Source: Agaricicola taiwanensis_A (GTDB lineage Bacteria; Pseudomonadota; Alphaproteobacteria; Rhizobiales; Methylopilaceae). Taken from it: a stretch of 30,774 nucleotides of DNA. The notes under the pieces are model-generated. The model made no database searches. It had not been told where the DNA came from and was given only the letters and a program-made list of their open reading frames with translations. Positions 14,913 through 22,988 of the stretch are shown piece after piece. The position numbers and the translations under genes are program-made. The first letter of the stretch is position 1, and each line of letters starts with the position of its first letter. Where the stretch lies: positions 1-30,774 of the forward strand of contig JBEBSP010000004.1 of NCBI GenBank assembly GCA_040394255.1. The letters are read 5' to 3'.

Positions 14913-16577
14913 ATGCTGCCTCGTTGCCTGATTCCCGCCCTGCTGCTGGCTCTGGCCTTCGCCGGAACGGCTGAGGCGCATCCCCATGTCTGGACCTCCG
15001 TCCGCTCAACGATCGTCTACGATCCCGCCGGACGGCCCAGCGCCATCGAGCATGCCTGGACCTTCGACGAGATGTTCTCCAGCTTCGCGACGCAGGGGCT
15101 GGACCTCAACGGCGACGGCGCGCTGGACCGCGAGGAACTGAAGGACCTCGCCGAGATCAACGTCACCTCGCTGGCCGAATACGACTATTTCACCTTCGTC
15201 TCGGCGGCGGGCCGGGATGTGAAGCTGGAAGCCCCGGTCAACCACTGGCTGGAGCATGACGGCAAGGCGCTTACGCTGCATTTCACGCTTCCCGTCGCCA
15301 ATCCGCGCGGCGCGACGCCGGGTCCGCTGATGGTGGAGGTCTATGATCCGACCTTCTTCGTGTCCTTCACCTTCGCCGGGGGGCAGGCCGCCGCCCTGAA
15401 GGACGCTCCCCAGGGCTGCGCCATCGAGACCAGGGGGCCTCCGAAAGCCGCGCTCAACGATTCCGGGCTCATCCCGGAGGAGTATTTCACCGAGCTGGAG
15501 GCCCAGGGCGCGTCGGGGCAGGATTTCTCCAACCGGATCACGGTGGCCTGTCCGGGCGATGTGGCGATCGCAGCGGATGCCGCGCCCTTGATCGGGCAAG
15601 GGGTGGGCGAAGATGCGGTCGGGGCGGCTGAAGGGGCGGCTGGCGGCGGCCCGAAGATCGACGACCGGGCGTCCCCGGCGCCCGCGCGGCGCGATCTCGG
15701 AGCCCTCGGCATGATCCGTCCCGATGGCGCCTCCGCCGCGCCGGGAAACAGCCTGCTCGGCTGGATCGCCGCCCGGCAGGCCGTCTTCTACCAGGAGCTG
15801 TCGGCGGCGGTCTCGCGCGTCAAGACCGATGGATCGGCGCTCATTCTCTTGAGCTTGCTCGCCTTCGCCTATGGCGTGTTCCACGCTGCCGGGCCGGGCC
15901 ATGGCAAGATCGTGATCGCATCCTATCTGGTCGCCAGCGGTGAGACCCTGCGGCGCGGCATCGCCCTGGCCTTCGCCTCGGCGCTGGCCCAGGCGATCAC
16001 CGCCGTCGCCGTGGTGCTCGTGCTGTCGGTGGTTCTGGGGAAAAGCGCTCAGGCTCTTGGGCTGACGGCCTATTGGCTGGAGGCGGGGAGCTATGCCGCC
16101 ATCGCCGTGCTCGGCCTGATGCTCGTCTGGCGCAAGGGTGGCGCGCTGCTCTCCAGCCTGCGGGGCGCGCCGGTGGCCCATGACTGCGGACCCGGCTGCG
16201 ATCACCACAGCCACATTCCCGATCCCGAGAGCCTCAAGGGTCCGTTCGATGTCCGGCGCGCCTTTGCCGCCGTATTGGCGATCGGTCTCAGGCCCTGCAC
16301 GGGAGCCATCGTCGTGCTGGTCTTCGCCCTGTCGCAGGGGGTGCTCTGGGCGGGCATCGCCGCCACCTTCGCCATGGCGCTGGGAACGGCCATGACCGTG
16401 TCGGCGATCGCGATCCTCTCGGTCTTGGCCAAGAGCACCGCGCTCCGGCTGGCCTCGGGTGGCCCCTCCGCCGGGCTGATCGCGGTGCGGGGTCTGGAGG
16501 CTGCGGCGGGAGCGGCGATCCTTCTGTTCGGTTGCCTGCTTCTCGCGGGCATGCTGGCCGGTGCGGGACTGGTCTGA
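14913..16577 (+). CDS. DUF1007 periplasmic domain fused to NicO-family nickel/cobalt transporter
   Basis: A 554-residue fusion. Residues 1-22 are a signal peptide (cleavage after TAEA), leaving HPHVW at the new N-terminus, a possible metal-binding start. The DUF1007 part (to about 220) has the EF-hand-like loop DLNGDGALDREE (64-75). A low-complexity Ala/Gly linker leads to a NicO/RcnA-like membrane part from about residue 300, with HAAGPGHGKIVIASYL (about 324-339), a Cys/His cluster HDCGPGCDHHSH near 423, and GLRPCTGAIVVLVFALSQG. NicO proteins move nickel or cobalt, mostly outward. DUF1007 proteins are usually separate genes beside the transporter. No good ribosome binding site is visible. 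The fold assignments are firm; ion and direction are inference. Confidence 0.9.
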   Translation: MLPRCLIPALLLALAFAGTAEAHPHVWTSVRSTIVYDPAGRPSAIEHAWTFDEMFSSFATQGLDLNGDGALDREELKDLAEINVTSLAEYDYFTFVSAAGRDVKLEAPVNHWLEHDGKALTLHFTLPVANPRGATPGPLMVEVYDPTFFVSFTFAGGQAAALKDAPQGCAIETRGPPKAALNDSGLIPEEYFTELEAQGASGQDFSNRITVACPGDVAIAADAAPLIGQGVGEDAVGAAEGAAGGGPKIDDRASPAPARRDLGALGMIRPDGASAAPGNSLLGWIAARQAVFYQELSAAVSRVKTDGSALILLSLLAFAYGVFHAAGPGHGKIVIASYLVASGETLRRGIALAFASALAQAITAVAVVLVLSVVLGKSAQALGLTAYWLEAGSYAAIAVLGLMLVWRKGGALLSSLRGAPVAHDCGPGCDHHSHIPDPESLKGPFDVRRAFAAVLAIGLRPCTGAIVVLVFALSQGVLWAGIAATFAMALGTAMTVSAIAILSVLAKSTALRLASGGPSAGLIAVRGLEAAAGAAILLFGCLLLAGMLAGAGLV

Positions 16578-16601
16578 ACTTTCAGACTGTTCAGCCGTTC
16601 C

Positions 16602-16615
16602 TGTTCCATGGAACA
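16602..16615. promoter_or_regulatory. Perfect 14-bp palindrome upstream of the indolepyruvate oxidoreductase
   Basis: TGTTCCATGGAACA is a perfect palindrome in the 174-bp gap between the NicO fusion gene and the oxidoreductase gene, 25 bp after the former's stop and 137 bp before the latter's start. There is no T run, so it is more likely an operator than a terminator. The shape recalls sites of IclR-type regulators, but that is only a resemblance. Confidence 0.4.
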
Positions 16616-16751
16616 ATTCCAAGAATCAGGCCTCGGGCTTATGATTGCCTCGACGTGATTTGACCGCTTCAAGGAGATATGTCAGCCTATCTTACCTAAA
16701 AGCAAGATCCCTCAATGGGACGGTAACGGGCGTTCAGAGGAGGAGCCCGAC

Positions 16752-19700
16752 ATGGGCGGAACGAATTCTCGCCTGCGCAAGGTAAGTCTCGACGACAAAT
16801 ACGACCTGACGAAAGAGGAAGTTTTCGTCACCGGCTATCAGGCTGCCGTGCGGCTGACGTTGATGCAGAAGGAGCGCGACCGCCGCGCGGGCCTCAACAC
16901 CGCCGGCTATGTGACGGGCTATCGCGGCTCGCCGCTGGGCGGGCTCGATCTCCAGTTCCTGAAGGCGCGCAAGGTCCTCACCCCCAGCAATGTCCTCATC
17001 GAGCCGGGGCTCAACGAGGACCTGGCGGCGACTGCCCTCTGGGGCGCGCAGCAGGCCGAGATGCGCGGGGAAGGGCGCTACGACGGCGTTTTCGGCATGT
17101 GGTACGCCAAGGGACCGGGCGTCGACCGTTCCGGCGACGTTCTGCGTCACGCCAACCTTGCCGGGACGTCGAAGCACGGCGGCGTCATCGCGCTCATGGG
17201 CGACGACCATACCTGCGAAAGCTCGACCACGGCGCATCAGTCCGACTTCCATTTCGTCGATGTCATGATGCCGGTGCTGGCTCCCGCCGGGGTTCAGGAA
17301 ATCCTCGACTACGGTCTCTACGGCTGGGCCATGTCCCGCTTCGCGGGCGTATGGGTCGGCATCAAATGCCTGAAGGACACCATCGAATCGACGGCCGTGG
17401 TCGATGGCCGGATCGACCGGGTCAACATCGTGGTCCCGGATTTCGCCATGCCCGAGGGTGGGCTGAACATCCGTCCCTTCGACACACCGCTGGCGCAGGA
17501 AGCCCGCCTGCAGGAGTACAAGCGCGATGCCGTGATGGCGTTCCTCGACGCCAATCCGATCAACCGGATCATCACCCCTGGCGGGCGTCATCCGAGGATC
17601 GGCATCGCCGCCGTGGGCAAGAGCTATCTCGATCTCAGACAGGCGCTGGACGATCTCGGCATCGATGAGGTGCGCGCCAACGATCTCGGCCTTCGGATCT
17701 GGAAGATCGGCTGCCCCTGGCCGATGCAGACCCGTGCGCTCTACGACTTCGCGCGCGATCTCGACCTCGTCATGGTGATCGAGGAGAAGCGCTCGCTGAT
17801 CGAGGTGCAGGTTCGGGAGGAGCTTTATGGTCGCCAGACCCAACCGGTCTGCATCGGCAAGAAGGATGAGGAGGGGCACTGGCTGTTCCCGGTGAAGGGC
17901 GCGCTCGATCCCAACGACATCGCCATCGCGCTTGGCGAGCGCATCCTCCGGTTCCACGACAGCGAGGAACTCGCGGCGCGCATCGACCGGATACGGCGCG
18001 TTCAGCGCATCCTCGCCGAGACGCAGGACGTGGCCGTGCGCGTGCCCTATTTCTGCGCCGGATGCCCGCATAATTCCTCGACCAAGGTGCCCGAGGGGAC
18101 GCGCGCCTATGCCGGGATCGGCTGCCATTACATGGTCCAGTGGATGGACCGCGACACCGAGGGTTTCACCCAGATGGGCGGCGAGGGCGTCAACTGGATC
18201 GGCGAGGCTCCGTTTTCGACGCGCAACCATGTGTTCCAGAACCTCGGCGACGGCACCTTCAACCATTCCGGCGTGCTCGCCATCCGCGCGGCCATCGCGG
18301 CCAAGACCAACATCACCTACAAGATTCTGTTCAACGACGCGGTTGCCATGACCGGCGGGCAAGCCAACGAGGGCGGCCTGACGCCGGACCGCATCGCCCG
18401 GATCGTGGCGGCGGAAGGCGTCGCCAGGCTGGCGGTCGTCTCGGACGAGCCGGACAAATACCCCAAGGACACCGCCTGGCCGGAGGGTGCCAGCTTCCAC
18501 CACCGCGACGAACTGATGCCGGTGCAGAAGATGCTGGCGGAGGTGCCGGGCGTCACGGCGATGATCTACGATCAGACCTGCGCGGCGGAAAAGCGCCGGC
18601 GGCGCAAGCGCGGCGACTATCCCGATCCCGACACGCGCATTCTCATCAACGAACTGGTCTGCGAGGGTTGCGGCGATTGCGGCGTGCAGTCCAACTGCGT
18701 GGCGATCCAGCCGGCGGAAACGGAATTCGGGCGCAAGCGCCAGATCGACCAGACCGCCTGCAACAAGGACTACTCCTGCCTGAAGGGGTTCTGCCCGAGC
18801 TTCGTTTCGGTGCATGGCGGCAAGCTCAGGAAGAAAGCCGGCGTCTCGGGCGACGAGGTGCCGGTCGCCGACCTGCCGGAGCCCGCCTTTCCACCGCTGG
18901 ACGCGCATCCCTGGTCGATCATCGTGACCGGCGTCGGCGGCACCGGCGTCGTCACGGTCGGGGCGATCCTCGGCATGGCGGCGCATCTGGAGGACAAGGG
19001 CTGCGGTATGATCGACATGGCCGGCCTCGCCCAGAAGGGCGGCGCGGTCTACAGCCATGTGCGGCTTGCCAAATCCCCGGCGGACATCCATGCGATCCGC
19101 GTCGAGGCCGGCGCGGCCGATCTGGTGCTGGGATGCGACATCGTGGTGGCCGGCAACAAGAAGGTCCTGTCGGCCATCAAGCCGGGCGAGACCATCGTCG
19201 CGGTCAACACCCACGAGACCTACCCCGGCAGCTTCACGCGCGACGCCTTCTATTCCCTGCCGAGCGAGCGTCTGAAGCGGACGATCCGCGAGACGGCGGG
19301 CGAGGGGCAGGTGAGTTTCATCGACGCCACGCGGCTGGCGACGGTTCTGTTCGGCAATGCGGTGGCCGCCAACATGTTCCTGCTGGGGCTCGCCTGGCAG
19401 AAGGGCGGGCTTCCCTTGTCCGCCGAGGCTGTGGAGAAGGCCATCGAGCTGAACGGCGAAGCGGTCAGGATGAACATTGCCGCCTTCCGCTGGGGCCGCC
19501 GCGCGGCGGTCGACCCGGCGGAAGTCGAGGGGCTTGCCGATGACGGGCACGGCGAGGCGTCCATCGCGCGCACGCTGGAGGCCATCACGGCGCGGCGCGT
19601 CGACTTCCTGACGGATTATCAAGGCAAGCGGTATGCGCGCCGCTATGCGGAATGGGTGGACAAGGCACGCCGGGCCGAGGAGGCCGTCGGCGGAGAGGGA

Positions 19701-20234
19701 TTTGCCGAGGCCGTGGCCCGGAATCTCTTCAAACTGATGGCCTATAAGGATGAGTATGAAGTCGCGCGGCTCTACACCAACGGGGCGTTCCAGAAGCAGT
19801 TGGAGGACACCTTCGAGCCAGGCTACAGCCTTGAGTTCCACCTCGCTCCACCTTTGATCTCGCGGGACGATCCTAACAGCGGACGTCCCCTCAAGCGCAG
19901 GTTCGGTCCCTGGATGATGAGCGGTTTCCGGGGGCTCGCGAAGCTGCGTTTTCTTCGGGGAACACCGTTGGACGTGTTCGGCTATGCGGGAGAACGCAGG
20001 GTCGAGCGGCGGCTGATTACCGAGTATGAGGCGCTTCTGGCGGAACTGATCGAAACACTCGGCACCGGAAACCATGCCCAGGCGGTGGCGCTTGCAAGCT
20101 TGCCTGACAAGATACGGGGTTTCGGTCCGGTCAAGGCTCAGAACCTCCTGAAGGCCGAGGCTGAGAAGGCCGCGCTCCTTGCACAATGGCGCGCCGGGCC
20201 GCAAAGCGTGGCACGGCCAGTGGCGGCTGAATGA
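16752..20234 (+). CDS. Indolepyruvate ferredoxin oxidoreductase, fused alpha/beta form
   Basis: A 1160-residue single-chain 2-oxoacid:ferredoxin oxidoreductase. The N-terminal domain has GYVTGYRGSPLGGLD (about 51-65). The thiamine diphosphate region carries YFCAGCPHNSSTKVPEG (about 433-449) and GGEGVNWIGEAPF. Cysteines at about 636-680 (CEGCGDCGVQSNC, then CNKDYSCLKGFC) resemble Fe-S ligands. A gamma/IorB-like domain starts near 723 (IIVTGVGGTGVVTVGAILG), and the C-terminal part fits DUF6537. Such fused enzymes oxidatively decarboxylate arylpyruvates from aromatic amino acid transamination to acyl-CoA. AGGAGG precedes the ATG. The stop lies 1 bp before the first operator-like repeat of the next promoter. 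The family is certain; substrate is inferred. Confidence 0.95.
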   Translation: MGGTNSRLRKVSLDDKYDLTKEEVFVTGYQAAVRLTLMQKERDRRAGLNTAGYVTGYRGSPLGGLDLQFLKARKVLTPSNVLIEPGLNEDLAATALWGAQQAEMRGEGRYDGVFGMWYAKGPGVDRSGDVLRHANLAGTSKHGGVIALMGDDHTCESSTTAHQSDFHFVDVMMPVLAPAGVQEILDYGLYGWAMSRFAGVWVGIKCLKDTIESTAVVDGRIDRVNIVVPDFAMPEGGLNIRPFDTPLAQEARLQEYKRDAVMAFLDANPINRIITPGGRHPRIGIAAVGKSYLDLRQALDDLGIDEVRANDLGLRIWKIGCPWPMQTRALYDFARDLDLVMVIEEKRSLIEVQVREELYGRQTQPVCIGKKDEEGHWLFPVKGALDPNDIAIALGERILRFHDSEELAARIDRIRRVQRILAETQDVAVRVPYFCAGCPHNSSTKVPEGTRAYAGIGCHYMVQWMDRDTEGFTQMGGEGVNWIGEAPFSTRNHVFQNLGDGTFNHSGVLAIRAAIAAKTNITYKILFNDAVAMTGGQANEGGLTPDRIARIVAAEGVARLAVVSDEPDKYPKDTAWPEGASFHHRDELMPVQKMLAEVPGVTAMIYDQTCAAEKRRRRKRGDYPDPDTRILINELVCEGCGDCGVQSNCVAIQPAETEFGRKRQIDQTACNKDYSCLKGFCPSFVSVHGGKLRKKAGVSGDEVPVADLPEPAFPPLDAHPWSIIVTGVGGTGVVTVGAILGMAAHLEDKGCGMIDMAGLAQKGGAVYSHVRLAKSPADIHAIRVEAGAADLVLGCDIVVAGNKKVLSAIKPGETIVAVNTHETYPGSFTRDAFYSLPSERLKRTIRETAGEGQVSFIDATRLATVLFGNAVAANMFLLGLAWQKGGLPLSAEAVEKAIELNGEAVRMNIAAFRWGRRAAVDPAEVEGLADDGHGEASIARTLEAITARRVDFLTDYQGKRYARRYAEWVDKARRAEEAVGGEGFAEAVARNLFKLMAYKDEYEVARLYTNGAFQKQLEDTFEPGYSLEFHLAPPLISRDDPNSGRPLKRRFGPWMMSGFRGLAKLRFLRGTPLDVFGYAGERRVERRLITEYEALLAELIETLGTGNHAQAVALASLPDKIRGFGPVKAQNLLKAEAEKAALLAQWRAGPQSVARPVAAE

Positions 20235-20235
20235 T

Positions 20236-20284
20236 GTTTTTGCAAATGGTTCGCAAAAGCAATTGACGTTTTTGCAAATGGTTC
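20236..20284 (+). promoter_or_regulatory. Two identical 17-bp repeats, probable metalloregulator operator
   Basis: GTTTTTGCAAATGGTTC occurs at 20236-20252 and 20268-20284, identical and 32 bp apart (about three helical turns). Each contains the palindrome TTTGCAAA. The first copy also forms TTTTGC-N9-GCAAAA (20238-20258). The second copy fills the spacer of the predicted promoter, so bound protein would block RNA polymerase. TGCAAA-rich sites recall those of the manganese regulator Mur (Fur family) in rhizobia; the link is inference. Confidence 0.6.
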
Positions 20285-20291
20285 CTATTCT
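20263..20291 (+). promoter_or_regulatory. Predicted promoter of the metal importer operon
   Basis: A -35 box TTGACG (20263-20268; five of six consensus) and a -10 box TATTCT (20286-20291; four of six) lie exactly 17 bp apart. Transcription would start near 20298, giving a leader of about 24 nt. The spacer is occupied by a 17-bp operator-like repeat. Confidence 0.6.
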
Positions 20292-20293
20292 CA

Positions 20294-20313
20294 TTTCAAG
20301 GATCGCCTTGAAA
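20294..20313 (+). promoter_or_regulatory. 20-bp inverted repeat at the importer transcript start
   Basis: TTTCAAGG and CCTTGAAA flank the 4-bp centre ATCG, giving eight perfect pairs. It lies directly after the predicted -10 box and touches the ribosome binding sequence AAAGGG (20311-20316) of the substrate-binding protein gene. It could be a second operator or an mRNA hairpin that limits translation. Confidence 0.45.
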
Positions 20314-20321
20314 GGGATTTC

Positions 20322-21287
20322 ATGAACCTGCGTCGGATTTCAGCGCTGGCCGCCACGGTGATGCTATCGGTTGTCGTGGGAACGGGGGCTTTCGCCCAGG
20401 AGCCGAACCGGATCGTAGCCACCACTGGCATGGTCGGGGATGTTGTCCGCAACATCGGCGGCGACCGGGTCGAGGTGGACGTGCTGATCGGCGAGGGCGT
20501 CGATCCGCATCTCTACAAGGCGACGCGTTCAGATGTGGCCAAGCTGCTGAACGCCGACGCGATCTTCTACAGCGGTCTTTATCTTGAAGGAAAACTCGCC
20601 GATGCGCTGGAGCGTGTCGCCGGATCGGGCAAGCCCGTCACCGCCGTCACGGAGAAGCTCGACGAGGCCCTGCTGCTGAAGCCGATCGATTTTCCCGGCG
20701 CGCATGATCCGCATGTCTGGATGGACCCGGTGCGCTGGCTTCGGACGGTCGCCGTGGTGCGCGACGCCCTTGCGGAACTGGACCCGGAAGGGACGCCGGA
20801 CTTCATGAAGCGTGCCGAGACCTATGCCGCGGAATTGCAGCGCCTCGACGCCTATGCGGAAAAGGCCCTGAGCGCGGTGCCGCCCGAGCGCCGTCTGCTG
20901 GTGACCGCCCATGACGCCTTCAGTTACTTCGGCCAGCGTTATGGCTTCAAGGTGATGGGCATCCAGGGCATTTCAACCGAGAGCCAGGCGGGCCTCGCCC
21001 GTGTCGAGGAACTGGTGAACCTGCTGGTGGAGCAAAAGGTGCCGGCCGTCTTCGTCGAGAGCACCATTCCGGCGCGTGCGGTCGAGGCTCTGGTCGAGGG
21101 CGCGGCGCGGCGCGGGCACAGAGTCGTCATCGGCGGATCGCTGTTCTCCGATGCCATGGGCGCTCCGGGAACCTATGAGGGCACCTATACCGGCATGATC
21201 GACCACAATGTCACGGTGATCGCGCGTGCCCTGGGCGGCGATGCACCGGAGAAGGGGCTGAACGGCCGCCTTTCCCTGACCAACTGA
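20322..21287 (+). CDS. Mn/Zn ABC transporter substrate-binding protein (TroA type)
   Basis: A 321-residue periplasmic protein with a signal peptide (cleavage after GAFA, about residue 25). The four metal ligands of TroA-type cluster A-I proteins are in place: His63 (VDPHLY), His131 (HDPHVWMDP), His197 (TAHDAF) and Asp277 (LFSDAMG). This His-His-His-Asp set is that of TroA, which binds zinc and manganese; PsaA/MntC proteins have Glu at the third position. The long His-rich loop of ZnuA between the first two ligands is missing. With the TGCAAA-type operator upstream I favour manganese, with zinc possible. The stop overlaps the start of the ATPase gene (TGATG). Confidence 0.92.
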   Translation: MNLRRISALAATVMLSVVVGTGAFAQEPNRIVATTGMVGDVVRNIGGDRVEVDVLIGEGVDPHLYKATRSDVAKLLNADAIFYSGLYLEGKLADALERVAGSGKPVTAVTEKLDEALLLKPIDFPGAHDPHVWMDPVRWLRTVAVVRDALAELDPEGTPDFMKRAETYAAELQRLDAYAEKALSAVPPERRLLVTAHDAFSYFGQRYGFKVMGIQGISTESQAGLARVEELVNLLVEQKVPAVFVESTIPARAVEALVEGAARRGHRVVIGGSLFSDAMGAPGTYEGTYTGMIDHNVTVIARALGGDAPEKGLNGRLSLTN

Positions 21288-22063
21288 TGGATGCCATGCT
21301 CGCCACCTCCTACCCCCTGACGATCGAAGGCCTCAGCGTCGCCTATGAAGGCACGCCCGCCCTGCGGGATGTCAGCTGGCATCTCGGACGCGGGACGATC
21401 GCCGCCATCGTCGGACCCAACGGAGCCGGCAAGTCGACGCTGATGAAGGCCGTGCTCGGTCTCGTCGCCGTGCAGTCAGGGAGCGTCGTGTTGTTCGGTG
21501 GCGGCATATCGGACAACCGCGACCGCGTGGCCTATGTGCCCCAGCGGGCGGGAGTGGATTGGGAGTTCCCGGTGTCCGCGCTCGACGTGGTGGTCATGGG
21601 GCTGACGCGGCGGATCGGCTGGTTGCGCCGGGTGCGCGGCGGGCACAGGGCGGCCGCCATGAATGCCTTGAAGGCGGTCGGGCTGACCGACAAGGCCGAC
21701 GCGCCCATCGGCGCGCTGTCGGGCGGGCAGCAGCAGCGCGTCTTCATCGCGCGCGCCCTGGTGCAGGACGCCGATCTCTATCTGCTGGACGAGCCCTTCG
21801 CGGGCGTGGACGCCGCAACCGAGGGGGTCATCGTCGACGTGTTCCGCCAGCTGAAGAAGCAGGGCAAGAGCATCGTCGTCATCCATCATGACCTCGGCAC
21901 CGTGAAGCATTACTTTGACGAGGTCCTGCTGCTGGCCAACCGCAAGGTGGCCTCCGGGCCGGTCGATGAGACCTTCACCGACGCCAACCTGGTCGCGGCC
22001 TATGGCGGACGTCTGGCGGTGATCGGGCCGCGTGATGCGCAGCCGTCGCCGGTTCCGGCCTGA
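21287..22063 (+). CDS. Mn/Zn ABC transporter ATP-binding protein (TroB type)
   Basis: A 258-residue ABC ATPase with Walker A GPNGAGKST (about 43-51), a Q-loop in YVPQRAG, signature LSGGQQQR, Walker B LYLLDEPF and the switch His in VIHHDLG. The WEFPVSALDVVVMG stretch after the Q-loop is typical of ATPases of metal importers of the ZnuC/MntB/TroB group. It energises import by the two permeases that follow. Its ATG overlaps the stop of the binding-protein gene by one base, and the next gene starts 4 bp after its stop, so expression is tightly coupled. Confidence 0.94.
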   Translation: MDAMLATSYPLTIEGLSVAYEGTPALRDVSWHLGRGTIAAIVGPNGAGKSTLMKAVLGLVAVQSGSVVLFGGGISDNRDRVAYVPQRAGVDWEFPVSALDVVVMGLTRRIGWLRRVRGGHRAAAMNALKAVGLTDKADAPIGALSGGQQQRVFIARALVQDADLYLLDEPFAGVDAATEGVIVDVFRQLKKQGKSIVVIHHDLGTVKHYFDEVLLLANRKVASGPVDETFTDANLVAAYGGRLAVIGPRDAQPSPVPA

Positions 22064-22067
22064 CGCC

Positions 22068-22988
22068 ATGAGCGCCTCCCTTCTCGACGTGCTGCTTCTG
22101 CGGGCCGGCTACAACACCTCGCTGGTGCTGGTGGCCTGCGCGCTGCTCGGCGGCGCGGCGGGCATGATCGGCACCTTCACGGTGCTGCGCGGGCGCGCGC
22201 TGGTGTCCGACGCCCTCAGCCATGCCGCGCTTCCCGGCGTCGCGCTGGCCTTCCTCGTCGGCATGGCCGTCTTCGGCAACGGCCGCAGTCTGCCGCTGCT
22301 GATGACCGGGGCCTCGCTCAGCGGCGTTCTCGGCCTTGCCGGCATCCAGTGGCTGACCCGCAGCGGACGCTTGCCGGAAGACGCAGCGATCGGCGCGGTG
22401 CTGTCGGTGTTCTTCGGCGTCGGCGTCGTGCTGCTGACGGTGGTGCAGAGCCTCGACAGCGGCGACCAGGGCGGGCTGATGCACTTCATCTACGGGCAGG
22501 CGGCGGCCTTGCGCGCCTCCGATGCCCAGGCGATCGCCGTGACGGGTGGGGGTGCCGTGCTCGTCATGCTGCTGCTGTTCAAGGAACTGAAGGCCCTGAC
22601 CTTCGACCCCGTGTTCGCGGCCACGCTCGGGTTGCCGGTCGGGCGGCTCGACTTCCTGCTGATGCTGCTCCTTGGCGCGGTGACCATTGTCGGCATCCAG
22701 GCGGTCGGCATCCTGATGATCGTGGCGCTGATCGTCATTCCGCCCGTCGCCGCCCGGTTCTGGACCCGCAGGCTGGGGCGGATGACCTTGTTGGCGAGCC
22801 TGTTCGGCGCCTCATCGGCGGGGTTCGGCGCGGCCCTGTCGGCGGTCGTCGTGGGCTTGCCGACCGGGGCGGCCATCGTGCTGATCGCGGGCGGGGTGTT
22901 CGCGATCAGCTTCGTCGCAGCCCCGCACCGGGGGCTTGTCGCGCGCGGCCTGCGGTCACGGCGTGTGCCGGTGGAGGCGCTGTCATGA
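22068..22988 (+). CDS. Mn/Zn ABC transporter permease (TroC type)
   Basis: A 306-residue ABC-3 family permease with about eight or nine hydrophobic segments. The family signature is visible in GRALVSDALSHAALPGVAL, and the C-terminal half has AVGILMIVALIVIPPVAARFW. I chose ATG 22068, right after the ATPase stop, over an in-frame ATG at 22032 that would overlap the ATPase and add a basic stretch. Its stop overlaps the start of the second permease (ATGA at 22985-22988). Two different permeases in one operon, as here, are typical of TroCD/MntCD/SitCD importers, whereas ZnuABC has one. Confidence 0.93.
   Translation: MSASLLDVLLLRAGYNTSLVLVACALLGGAAGMIGTFTVLRGRALVSDALSHAALPGVALAFLVGMAVFGNGRSLPLLMTGASLSGVLGLAGIQWLTRSGRLPEDAAIGAVLSVFFGVGVVLLTVVQSLDSGDQGGLMHFIYGQAAALRASDAQAIAVTGGGAVLVMLLLFKELKALTFDPVFAATLGLPVGRLDFLLMLLLGAVTIVGIQAVGILMIVALIVIPPVAARFWTRRLGRMTLLASLFGASSAGFGAALSAVVVGLPTGAAIVLIAGGVFAISFVAAPHRGLVARGLRSRRVPVEALS

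Noticed and set aside
16602..16615. Palindrome as terminator of the NicO fusion gene
   Set aside because: No T run follows and a 14-bp palindrome without loop would give a very short stem; operator is more likely.
16734..20294. Very long open frame (about 1186 codons) on the minus strand opposite the oxidoreductase gene
   Set aside because: It is the codon-aligned complement of a real high-G+C gene; its protein is His/Arg/Asp-rich without any domain, while the plus-strand product has clear catalytic motifs.
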